This document shows positions 1-6,063 of a DNA stretch of 6,112 nt, in pieces. Position 1 is the stretch's first letter. Every line of letters begins with the position of its first letter. This DNA is from Leptolinea sp. Lineage in GTDB: Bacteria; Chloroflexota; Anaerolineae; Anaerolineales; Anaerolineaceae. The notes under the pieces were generated by a model. It was not told the DNA's origin. It searched no databases and saw only the letters and a program-made list of their open reading frames with translations. The stretch spans positions 1 through 6,112 of the forward strand of contig JALHEL010000115.1 in assembly GCA_022837205.1 (NCBI GenBank), in the 5' to 3' direction. The translations under genes and the position numbers were made by a program.

Positions 1-814
1 AATCACTTCGCTTTCCGAGGGAAAATTTGTATCTATAAATGATTCCTCAAGATATACGCCGGATGGGGCTTATACAACATTTCGGACTTACAACCGGTTT
101 TTTGTTTTGAACCTGACAAAGCACTTTGACAGACTGGAAGAGACGGCAAGACTTGCCGGGAAACCGGTTTTACTGAATCGGAAAGAAATTTGCAAGTTCC
201 TTGGAGAAGTCATCGAAAAATATCCGAACAATGAATTAAGGATTCGCATAACTGTTGATCTGTCCGTTTGCTTGGGAGATATCTATATCGTCTTGGAGAC
301 TTTGATTACACCGGATATAAAATGTTATGAAAACGGAATCGATGTGATTACAACAACATTACATCGATCGAATCCAAAAGCAAAGCTAAATAAATTTCTT
401 TCTCAGGCAAATGAGGTTCGGAGACAAAAAGGATCCGAATATGAAGAAATTCTTATGGTAGACAGTAATAATGAAATTTTGGAAGGGCTGAGCAGTAATT
501 TTTACGCCGTTATTCGAGATGAAATATTTACCGCCGAAGAAGGTGTATTATTCGGAACAACGCGGGATTATGTTCTGCGTTTAGCGAAAAAGCTGGCAAT
601 TCCGGTAAATCTTCGACCTGTTTCTATCCATGAATTGAAGTATTTAGATGAGGCATTTATCACAAGTACCAGCAGATCTATCCTTCCGATACGCAGCATT
701 GATAATCAAAAAATCGATGAAAAAGCTCCGGGTCCGATTACCAAAAAATTAATGCAAGCTTTTACCGAAGACATCAACTCGGCATTGGAAGATATCCGAA
801 CAATCGGATTATAA
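1..814 (+). CDS. Class IV PLP-dependent aminotransferase/lyase, 5' end outside window
   Basis: Pyridoxal-phosphate enzyme of the fold-type IV class (branched-chain aminotransferase, D-amino acid aminotransferase, 4-amino-4-deoxychorismate lyase). The frame is open from base 2, giving about 270 visible residues. The first 35 codons already read as family sequence, including PDGAYTTFRTY and FVLNLTKHFDRLEE. A TTG at 107 is therefore internal, and the true start lies just left of the window, probably only a few residues away. The likely Schiff-base lysine is the second K of PKAK (codon 383-385). It lies about 20 residues before YEEILMVD, as in D-amino acid aminotransferase. The cofactor-ring glutamate is in EGLSSNF (E codon 482-484). 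Phosphate-binding segments are GTTRD and TSTSRS, and the C-terminal PGPITKKLMQAF is also typical. Stop TAA is at 812-814. The gene converges on the - strand genes. The exact substrate cannot be read from the sequence, and no partner pathway gene is nearby. Confidence 0.9.
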   Translation, partial: ITSLSEGKFVSINDSSRYTPDGAYTTFRTYNRFFVLNLTKHFDRLEETARLAGKPVLLNRKEICKFLGEVIEKYPNNELRIRITVDLSVCLGDIYIVLETLITPDIKCYENGIDVITTTLHRSNPKAKLNKFLSQANEVRRQKGSEYEEILMVDSNNEILEGLSSNFYAVIRDEIFTAEEGVLFGTTRDYVLRLAKKLAIPVNLRPVSIHELKYLDEAFITSTSRSILPIRSIDNQKIDEKAPGPITKKLMQAFTEDINSALEDIRTIGL

Positions 815-822
815 GGTCCTGC

Positions 823-856
823 ATAAAGAAACCGAGAAACCTCTTCTCGGCTTTAT
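823..856. terminator. Hairpin between convergent genes, probable terminator
   Basis: ATAAAG (823-828) pairs with CTTTAT (851-856), and CCGAGA (832-837) pairs with TCTCGG (845-850). This gives a 12-bp stem with a 3-base bulge (829-831) and a 7-base loop. It sits between the stop of the aminotransferase (814) and the stop of the DUF2007 gene (862). Read on the - strand, the GC core is followed by TTTCTTTAT, so it fits best as the end of the mrf transcript. On the + strand the run of T is short, so bidirectional function is likely but weaker. Confidence 0.65.
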
Positions 857-861
857 CCAGA

Positions 862-1173
862 TTAAAATGGATCATCGCGATCGTCCTTATCAATCTCACC
901 GGATGACGCATCATTTTCATCATTCTCCTGATTCGTGTCTGAATTTGCTGCGGATTCTTGCTGTCTATTAATGATTGCTGTTGCCTCTTCCGCTCGATCT
1001 TCGTCCACAGCGATGGCAATTTCTCCAAAAATTCCGAAAGAAAGATTATTTAGAGCGCCGTAACTTTCCCGCAATTTTATTGCCGGGATTCCGTTTTCTT
1101 CCAAAATCGCAACGATAACTACCGCTTCGGCTTCGTTTTCAGCCCAATAGATGATTTCATTTTTCCCGGCCAT
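862..1173 (-). CDS. DUF2007-like small protein with acidic tail
   Basis: Cytosolic protein of 103 residues with no signal peptide or membrane segment. Residues 5-70 resemble the DUF2007 domain (annotated in databases as a putative prokaryotic signal-transducing protein). They show an early A-E-A-E helix, then ILEENGIPAIKL, a glycine-rich turn (SFGIFGEIAIAV), and a final helix DRAEEATAII. Residues 72-103 are a low-complexity tail with about 12 Asp/Glu in 31 positions, ending DDPF, and are probably disordered. The ATG lies inside the last codons of mrfB, overlapping by 17 bases, which points to translational coupling. Only a weak purine-rich stretch (GAGAAAG) precedes the start. Its function is unknown. 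The tight linkage to mrfA-mrfB makes a role with that repair pair possible but unproven. The domain assignment is from pattern memory. Confidence 0.72.
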   Translation of the reverse strand: MAGKNEIIYWAENEAEAVVIVAILEENGIPAIKLRESYGALNNLSFGIFGEIAIAVDEDRAEEATAIINRQQESAANSDTNQENDENDASSGEIDKDDRDDPF

Positions 1174-2395
1174 GATTCTTTCTCAACTTCCTTTCCATTT
1201 TTTCGATCTGAGTTTTAATTTTTTCTTGTTTTTCTTTTTTTGACCAAATACCCATGCAAAGATCTGATTCGACAAATTCCGCCCCTTTTTTCAAATATTC
1301 AATTGCTTGCGGGGTAGTTTCCGTCGATTTGGAATAAATGGATGATAAAGCAAGGCAGCTGTCAACATCTCCTTCCGTTACTAAAGATCGATATATTTCG
1401 ATCGCTTTTTCTGTTTCTCTGTGCTTTTGCAGATATGCCGCTGCTTTCTTTCGGTCTGCGACAGGAAAAGTATTCCCGCAAAAGATTTCCGGGTTGTCAA
1501 TCGGATTATGATTCAATAGATTTTTTCTCAGTTCTTGAATTGAGATTCCGCATTGATCGTTGATCTCAGTGTCATTTAAATTCAACTGCATCAGGTTGCT
1601 CAGATAAATCAGAAAGGTACTTAAACTCAAGACATCGATCTGATTATGGTATGCGACTCCTTTTATTTTTTCGGCGTCACCCGAAGAAAGGAATTCCCGA
1701 TAATACTCGGGAGCTAAATATCCCGGAACTTCTTCTATCCCGCGAGTGACTTGCAGTACATCTCGTTCCAAAGTCGAAAGTCGGCAATTTTCAAGAGACT
1801 TTCCCCAATATTTTCGGACAAGCGGCAAAAAGTCAATATGCCTCACATCTTTACAAGAATTCGGGAAGTAATGGAAGTTTTCGCGACTGCTAATCATAGG
1901 AATATCAAAAGATCTGCCATTGTAAGTCAAAATAGTGTCAAAACGAGCAAAGGTATTCTCAATTTGAGCTAAAAAGGCTTTTTCTTCACCTAAATCGGGT
2001 AAAATCAGCTGGTCAATGATATAACTGTCTTCATAAAAATAGCCCATTCCGATCATGAAAACAAATGCGGAAGAAGCTACCGATAAACCGCTCGTTTCGG
2101 TATCCATTGCTAAAACTCTTTTTTTATCAATCGAATCGATTCCCAAAATTGATAATAAATTGTCGGTTAAAATGAGCGGATCATTCAGTTCGACGCATCC
2201 GTGCATCATCGGCATCGGATAAATTTTACGGTTGATAAAATATGAGCCAAATTCATTTTCACCGACAAAGCCGTCCGAAAAAGTAATTTTTAGCGCATCA
2301 AGTGTGCTTGAATGCCTCTCATTAACAAAATCTTGGTTCTCCGGCATTCCAAGTGTTACACCCAACTGCCTCAATTGAGAAAGAATATCACCCAT
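1157..2395 (-). CDS. mrfB: MrfB (YprB)-type DEDDh 3'-5' exonuclease with TPR-like C-terminus
   Basis: Metal-dependent exonuclease of the RNase H-like (DnaQ/YprB) fold. It is the partner of helicase MrfA in mitomycin-adduct excision in Bacillus subtilis, where MrfB is about the same length (412 residues here). Exo I is DTETSGL (D98, E100), Exo II is YNGRSFD (D164), and Exo III is YHNQID (H250, D254). The DEDDh set is therefore complete. HIDFLPLVRKYW (186-197) and CRLSTLE (204-210) are typical YprB segments. Residues ~313-372 look like TPR/Sel1 helices (AAAYLQKHRETEKAIEIY, then ALSSIY and AIEYLKKGAE). Residues 384-412 are a strongly basic helix that could contact DNA. ATG is at 2395-2393. Only 21 bases separate it from the mrfA stop, with no Shine-Dalgarno sequence in them. 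The 3' end overlaps the DUF2007 gene. Its role here is inferred from homology and gene order. Confidence 0.92.
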   Translation of the reverse strand: MGDILSQLRQLGVTLGMPENQDFVNERHSSTLDALKITFSDGFVGENEFGSYFINRKIYPMPMMHGCVELNDPLILTDNLLSILGIDSIDKKRVLAMDTETSGLSVASSAFVFMIGMGYFYEDSYIIDQLILPDLGEEKAFLAQIENTFARFDTILTYNGRSFDIPMISSRENFHYFPNSCKDVRHIDFLPLVRKYWGKSLENCRLSTLERDVLQVTRGIEEVPGYLAPEYYREFLSSGDAEKIKGVAYHNQIDVLSLSTFLIYLSNLMQLNLNDTEINDQCGISIQELRKNLLNHNPIDNPEIFCGNTFPVADRKKAAAYLQKHRETEKAIEIYRSLVTEGDVDSCLALSSIYSKSTETTPQAIEYLKKGAEFVESDLCMGIWSKKEKQEKIKTQIEKMERKLRKNHGREK

Positions 2396-2401
2396 ACATT
2401 A

Positions 2402-2431
2402 ATTGTAACAAACAGGTCAAGACAAAAGCAA
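2402..2431 (-). promoter_or_regulatory. Candidate promoter for leaderless mrfB mRNA
   Basis: On the - strand, TTGCTT (2431-2426) and TACAAT (2407-2402) are separated by 18 bases. TACAAT matches the -10 consensus at 5 of 6 positions, but TTGCTT matches the -35 at only 3. The -10 box ends 6 bases before the mrfB ATG, so transcription would begin about at the start codon. No ribosome-binding site is present, which agrees with a leaderless or translationally coupled start. The box lies in the mrfA 3' end and could be chance in AT-rich DNA. Confidence 0.25.
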
Positions 2432-4912
2432 ACCGGAAGCGATTGCAACAGCTTCTTCTTTTCCGCCGATGCCGATTTCTCCTGCCGGACCGACACATCC
2501 CGGGCAACCGTCTTCGCAATCACAGTTCTCGATTAAATCTTTCACCGCGCTTACAATTTTATTAAAGTTATAAAAGATATTTTGTGAAAGGCCTATCCCT
2601 CCCGGGATTGTCTCGTAAAGATAAATTGTCGCTTTCCCATCATATTCGGCGCAAGCAGGATCACTGATCACATTGAGATCGTTGGCGTCGCATTCGAGGA
2701 AGAGAGCAGAAATCTGGAGGAAAGCCGAAGCAAAGCCGGTTAATCCGCTGCGCATTTTCACGGCCGCTTCGACTCGATCATGACACGTATGACAAAGTGT
2801 CGTCAGATTTTCCGGTTGATTGGCATCAACCGGATTCGTAAAGTTCCGAAACGGAATGATATGATGAACATGGAGGGTTTGTTCGGTTCCGGAAACAGAA
2901 CAAAGCTGACATTGAAAATGGTCTCGTTCGAGGATCGTTTTGCGAATTTTAAACCAATTCGGCCCATATTGATTGGGATCATTTGTCCAATGGCTGTTGA
3001 TTCGAAGTTCTTCGCGAAACTGATCGCTCAAATTCAGAATAAATGCCTTGGTCTCTAATTTTTCTTGCGGTAAATCTAAAGGATAACTTCCCAAAATCTG
3101 ATTTGTCTCGATATCTCTTTTTTTGTAACCAATCACTTGCGTAGTGACCGTGACTTCCGCAGCCGATAAATCCGCATTTTGTACAGAGTTTTTCATAAGA
3201 ACATTCTTTGTCAAAATGGTTGTTTTTTTATCTGCTTCGGTCGTATACTCAGCCGGGATCGGACGGGCAAATGCTATATTTTCATCTAAGTTCAATTCAT
3301 CGATGCGATAACTTTCTCCGTTATGGAAATAAATAGCTCCTTCATGAACCATCCAATATGCTGAAGGACGATCGATATCACCGACCGGAACTTTTTTCCC
3401 ATTGAAATCCTGTGAGACAATCGAAATTCGATCTAACCCGCTGTTTCTCAAAGAAATCGTATGTTGGGGAGAAGATGATTCAAGCCAATAAAAATGTCCG
3501 GAACTTTTTCGGGCGATTCCCATCGAACAAAAACTCTCTAACAATTCCTGAGTTTCGTCAATCGTCAGACCGCCGTAGGATTCGGAAAAAGAAAAAGGAA
3601 CTTCAGATAACGCACATTGAAGATGTTGGTATAAAATCAAAAGATTGTCCGGATCAATTAATGCCGGTTCCGCTTTTTGTTCGGTAATATAGTCCGGATG
3701 CTTCATCAGATATTGGTCGATCGGATTTTGAGATGCAATCATGATGAAATCGGAGGGTTGATGGTTTCTGCCGGCTCTTCCCATCCGCTGATAATATGAA
3801 GCAATCGATCCGGGATACCCAATCGAGAGAATACTGTCCATACCGCCGATATCCATCCCCAGCTCTAAAGCATTGGTGGCGACCACACAACGATTTGAGC
3901 CTTCTTTCAATCCGTTCTCGATTTTTCGCCGTTCTTTCGATAAATAGCCTGAACGATATCCATCGGCATTGATACCGATATCCCTTAATCTTCGTACAGT
4001 AGATTCGACCGATTGGCGGGATTGACAGAACAATAAGACTTGGCGATTTTTCTGTTCCATTATTTCCGCGACTTTTGCCGCGGTATAGATAGAACCGGCT
4101 CGAAGATGAAGCGCTTCATCGACGATCGGAGGATTTAAAAAAAATATTTCCCGAACTCCGTTTCCGGAAGTATCTTGAGAGAATTCTGTCACTTCGGAGC
4201 CGACCAATTTCTCTGCCAACTGTTTGGCGTTTGATAAAGTTGCCGAACAGAGGATAAACTGAGGAGATAAAGAAGACTGAGTATAATGTTTATGAACTCT
4301 GATTAACCTTCGAATAACATTCGCCGTGTGAGCGCCGAAAACCCCGCGATAGATATGTGCTTCATCCAAAACAACCAGCTTCAGATTTTCAAAAAACCGT
4401 GCCCACGAAGGATGAAAAGGAAGCATTCCGTTATGTAACATGTCCGGATTGGTGAGAATAACACGCGCATTTCTACGAATTGCGGCTCTCTGGTATGGCG
4501 GCGTATCACCGTCATAAATGGCAATTTCCTGTATTTTTTCCGGAATCAAATATGCCAAATTCTTCCGTTGATCCTGCGTCAAGGCTTTCGTCGGAAAGAT
4601 TAATAACATCGTAGAATCGGGATCCCTTAATAGATATTCCATGATCGGAATTTGATAACAAAGACTTTTTCCGCTGGCGGTTCCCGTCGAAAGGATTACA
4701 TTATTCTTGTTAAATTCAGCTTCTAATGCCAACAATTGATGTTGATATAAAAATCGAATGCCTCTCGCCGAAAGCAAGGAGATTACTTTATCCGAAACGA
4801 AGGAAGGTATCGGCGTATATACCGGGTCTTTTTCGGGTGTGATGTTTTCATAAACAATTTCACCCGCATGCTTTAACTGTTCTTTTTCTTTTTCGGAAAT
4901 TCGTGCAGCCAT
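2417..4912 (-). CDS. mrfA: MrfA (YprA)-type DEAD/DEAH helicase with inserted HNH nuclease domain and DUF1998 zinc region
   Basis: ATP-dependent 3'-5' DNA helicase of the Hrq1/MrfA superfamily 2 group. In B. subtilis it acts with MrfB to excise mitomycin C lesions independently of UvrABC. Numbering is from ATG 4912 (831 aa). Motif I is GTASGKS (77-83, K82), Ia is PTKALTQDQ (107-115), II is DEAH (183-186), and III is SAT (223-225). Motif IV is LLFCQSRQ (from 293), V is ATNALELGMDIGG (345-357), and VI is QRMGRAGRN (375-383). All look intact. The C-terminal DUF1998 region has IYLYETIPGGIGLS (763-776) and four probable zinc cysteines, C797, C799, C803 and C806. Residues ~642-723 are an HNH nuclease insert (separate entry), which accounts for most of the extra length over B. 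subtilis MrfA (about 750 aa). A TTG at 4948 would add 12 residues, but it lies in the T-rich tail of the upstream hairpin, so ATG is preferred. No good ribosome-binding site precedes either start. Confidence 0.95.
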   Translation of the reverse strand: MAARISEKEKEQLKHAGEIVYENITPEKDPVYTPIPSFVSDKVISLLSARGIRFLYQHQLLALEAEFNKNNVILSTGTASGKSLCYQIPIMEYLLRDPDSTMLLIFPTKALTQDQRKNLAYLIPEKIQEIAIYDGDTPPYQRAAIRRNARVILTNPDMLHNGMLPFHPSWARFFENLKLVVLDEAHIYRGVFGAHTANVIRRLIRVHKHYTQSSLSPQFILCSATLSNAKQLAEKLVGSEVTEFSQDTSGNGVREIFFLNPPIVDEALHLRAGSIYTAAKVAEIMEQKNRQVLLFCQSRQSVESTVRRLRDIGINADGYRSGYLSKERRKIENGLKEGSNRCVVATNALELGMDIGGMDSILSIGYPGSIASYYQRMGRAGRNHQPSDFIMIASQNPIDQYLMKHPDYITEQKAEPALIDPDNLLILYQHLQCALSEVPFSFSESYGGLTIDETQELLESFCSMGIARKSSGHFYWLESSSPQHTISLRNSGLDRISIVSQDFNGKKVPVGDIDRPSAYWMVHEGAIYFHNGESYRIDELNLDENIAFARPIPAEYTTEADKKTTILTKNVLMKNSVQNADLSAAEVTVTTQVIGYKKRDIETNQILGSYPLDLPQEKLETKAFILNLSDQFREELRINSHWTNDPNQYGPNWFKIRKTILERDHFQCQLCSVSGTEQTLHVHHIIPFRNFTNPVDANQPENLTTLCHTCHDRVEAAVKMRSGLTGFASAFLQISALFLECDANDLNVISDPACAEYDGKATIYLYETIPGGIGLSQNIFYNFNKIVSAVKDLIENCDCEDGCPGCVGPAGEIGIGGKEEAVAIASGLLLS
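2744..2989 (-). other. HNH endonuclease domain inserted in MrfA
   Basis: Protein domain at residues ~642-723 of MrfA (numbered from ATG 4912). It opens with YGPNWFKIRKTILERD, the usual lead-in helix of HNH nucleases. Next come C668-x2-C671, the catalytic stretch HVHHIIPF (H683/H684), N702 in PENLTTL, and C707-x2-C710 followed by H711. All zinc ligands and the H-N-H triad are present, so the nuclease is predicted to be active. It sits between the helicase-proximal DUF1998 part and the segment SGLTGFASAFLQISALFLECD, which is itself typical of MrfA. That makes it a clean in-frame insertion, not a terminal fusion. Base composition looks like the surrounding gene, so it is not an obviously recent acquisition. 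Cleavage specificity is unknown. Confidence 0.9.
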
Positions 4913-4922
4913 TTTACCAATG

Positions 4923-4928
4923 ATTTTA
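4923..4928 (-). promoter_or_regulatory. Candidate -10 box just upstream of mrfA
   Basis: TAAAAT on the - strand matches the -10 consensus at 5 of 6 positions and ends 10 bases before the preferred mrfA ATG (4912). No matching -35 hexamer is found at 16-18 bases; the best TTG (TTGTTT) is 14 bases away. If used, it would give an almost leaderless mRNA. That would explain how mrfA can be expressed downstream of the terminator-like hairpin at 4949-4977. It is weak, because such hexamers are common in AT-rich DNA. Confidence 0.22.
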
Positions 4929-4933
4929 TCACC

Positions 4934-4956
4934 GGGATCAACAAACAAAAGATCCC
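4934..4956 (-). promoter_or_regulatory. Alternative hairpin competing with the terminator
   Basis: On the - strand, GGGATC (4956-4951) is the 3' arm of the upstream terminator hairpin. It can also pair with a second GATCCC (4939-4934) across an 11-base T-rich loop. The two hairpins share the same arm and exclude each other. This is the geometry of an attenuator, but no leader peptide, ligand pocket or tRNA-binding element is visible. The 6-bp stem is short, so function is only a possibility. Confidence 0.25.
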
Positions 4957-4977
4957 AAAATTTTCCTTCGGGATCTT
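4949..4977 (-). terminator. Rho-independent terminator after the DUF4349 lipoprotein gene
   Basis: On the - strand, AAGATCCC (4977-4970) pairs perfectly with GGGATCTT (4956-4949) around a 13-base loop. It is followed by the T-rich run TTGTTTGTT. It begins 27 bases after the lipoprotein stop codon (5005), in the usual place for an intrinsic terminator. This implies that mrfA has its own promoter or relies on readthrough. Confidence 0.65.
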
Positions 4978-5004
4978 CAAAAAATGAGCGGATTTGTATT
5001 GATC

Positions 5005-5982
5005 TTACGGTTGATTATCTTTTTGATCGGTCGTTTTTTTGCTGTCTGCTTTTTTCTGTTTATTCCTCTCTCTCCTTCTCGAGCAAGCTCGAACGATAAA
5101 ATAGATCGGAACAAATATGATGATTAAAAATGGTAGGACAGAAATAACAAAGTAAATTAGCCATTCTCCAAAATCTTGTGCCGAATCAATTAGATCTTGG
5201 ACAGCGCCCTTTAAAATTTCGGAAATTGACCATTCTTTGACTTCGATTGTTTTTTCGGGTTGAATCGGATGAATTTTTACAGTGACGGAAGAAAGAGCAG
5301 CACTCTCTTCCATGTATTTAATTTGTCCTTTCAGAACTTCAATTTGAGATTCTATATCTGCTATTTCTTTATAAACCGCTAATGTTTCTTCGGCGGTGGT
5401 GGCAGTTGCCATGATCTCATTTAATTTTGTTCTGGTGTTTTCAAGACTGGTCAGCCTTGATTTTGTATCAATATAATCGCTGGTAATATCATTTCCCGAA
5501 ATAACCTTGCTCAACACATTTTTTTCGGAATTTGGTGTCAAATTTTCAATCATTCGGATAGTTTCGTCGAAGTTTTCAGCTTTTATGCGGATTGTAATTT
5601 CGCCATAAAGAAGGGATTGTTCTTCATATTCTGATTCTTTCCAAGTATTCGATTGCACGACAAATCCGCCAAATTGTGTGGCGATGTTGCTGATTTTTTC
5701 CAACGCCTGATTGGTATCTTGGACTTCAATCGTCATATCCGCTGTTTTTACGATCAGTCGAGTCACTTCCGAATTTGATTGACTTTCAAGAGAAGCCATT
5801 TTAGGCGCATATGCGGCTTCATTGTAATTCGAAGATTCTCCTTGATAATCAGCTAAGTAGGGATTATTTGATTGAGAAATGGAGCGATCACTTTGGGAAG
5901 AGGAATCCGGAGATTTTCTGTTGCTGCATCCGCAGATCAGAATGATTACTATCAAGCTTAACAAGATGGATTTTCTTTTCAT
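5005..5982 (-). CDS. DUF4349 membrane-anchored lipoprotein
   Basis: Predicted secreted lipoprotein of 325 residues with a second, C-terminal membrane anchor. The signal peptide has MKRK, a hydrophobic core and the lipobox ICGC, with lipidated C19; Cys at -2 of the lipobox is uncommon. A Ser/Asn-rich linker (20-72) follows. The DUF4349 domain starts at RLIVKTADMTIEV (75-87) and contains the typical FGGFVVQS (104-111) and YIDTKSRL (170-177). A coiled-coil helix pair (~178-226) follows, then SSVTVKIHP (231-239). A transmembrane helix spans ~274-298, and its tail is rich in Arg/Lys (RRRERNKQKK), so the C-terminus should be cytoplasmic. ATG is at 5982 with GGAG five bases upstream. The molecular role of DUF4349 proteins is not established. 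The helical domain suggests envelope-side protein contacts, which is inference. A terminator separates it from mrfA, so joint function with that gene is unlikely. Confidence 0.9.
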   Translation of the reverse strand: MKRKSILLSLIVIILICGCSNRKSPDSSSQSDRSISQSNNPYLADYQGESSNYNEAAYAPKMASLESQSNSEVTRLIVKTADMTIEVQDTNQALEKISNIATQFGGFVVQSNTWKESEYEEQSLLYGEITIRIKAENFDETIRMIENLTPNSEKNVLSKVISGNDITSDYIDTKSRLTSLENTRTKLNEIMATATTAEETLAVYKEIADIESQIEVLKGQIKYMEESAALSSVTVKIHPIQPEKTIEVKEWSISEILKGAVQDLIDSAQDFGEWLIYFVISVLPFLIIIFVPIYFIVRACSRRRERNKQKKADSKKTTDQKDNQP

Positions 5983-5987
5983 TTTTA

Positions 5988-5991
5988 CTCC
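5988..5991 (-). promoter_or_regulatory. Ribosome-binding site of the DUF4349 gene
   Basis: GGAG on the - strand, five bases before ATG 5982. This fixes the start of the lipoprotein and shows that the organism uses Shine-Dalgarno initiation at least here, in contrast to mrfA and mrfB. Confidence 0.75.
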
Positions 5992-6047
5992 ATAATATTT
6001 CTATAACTTCTTTTACCCGAAAACGAAATTAATGGAGTCAAAGTTCC

Positions 6048-6063
6048 AAAGGATATAACCTTT
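6048..6063. repeat. Short palindrome upstream of the lipoprotein gene
   Basis: AAAGG (6048-6052) and CCTTT (6059-6063) form a 5-bp inverted repeat around a 6-base AT spacer. It lies just upstream of the TTGACT hexamer (6041-6036, - strand). It has the size of a small operator half-site pair, but the arms are short and chance is a fair explanation. Confidence 0.2.

Noticed and set aside
774..1028. 84-residue open frame on the - strand
   Set aside because: It spans the convergent intergenic hairpin and overlaps the DUF2007 gene in another frame; composition (QQQ, RRMMKMMR) and lack of any domain indicate a shadow frame.
1386..1403. Perfect inverted repeat GATCGA-6-TCGATC followed on the + strand by a T run, resembling a terminator
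   Set aside because: It lies inside mrfB coding sequence (TPR-like region, EIYRSL), the gene reads through it on the other strand, and there is no + strand gene to terminate.
3654..3890. 78-residue - strand frame with several cysteines
   Set aside because: It is out of frame with mrfA over helicase motifs V and VI, which are clearly the coding frame here.
4913..5004. Search for a LexA-type operator upstream of mrfA
   Set aside because: No GAAC-spacer-GTTC or similar palindrome is present, so damage-inducible control by a familiar LexA box is not supported.
5079..5092. Palindrome TCGAGC-AA-GCTCGA
   Set aside because: It falls within the codons for the basic tail (RACSRR) of the lipoprotein; no regulatory context, so likely coincidental.
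6013..6041. Possible promoter of the lipoprotein gene (TTGACT, 17 bases, GGGTAA)
   Set aside because: The -35 is good but the -10 matches the consensus too poorly; shifting the spacer by one base does not give an acceptable hexamer.
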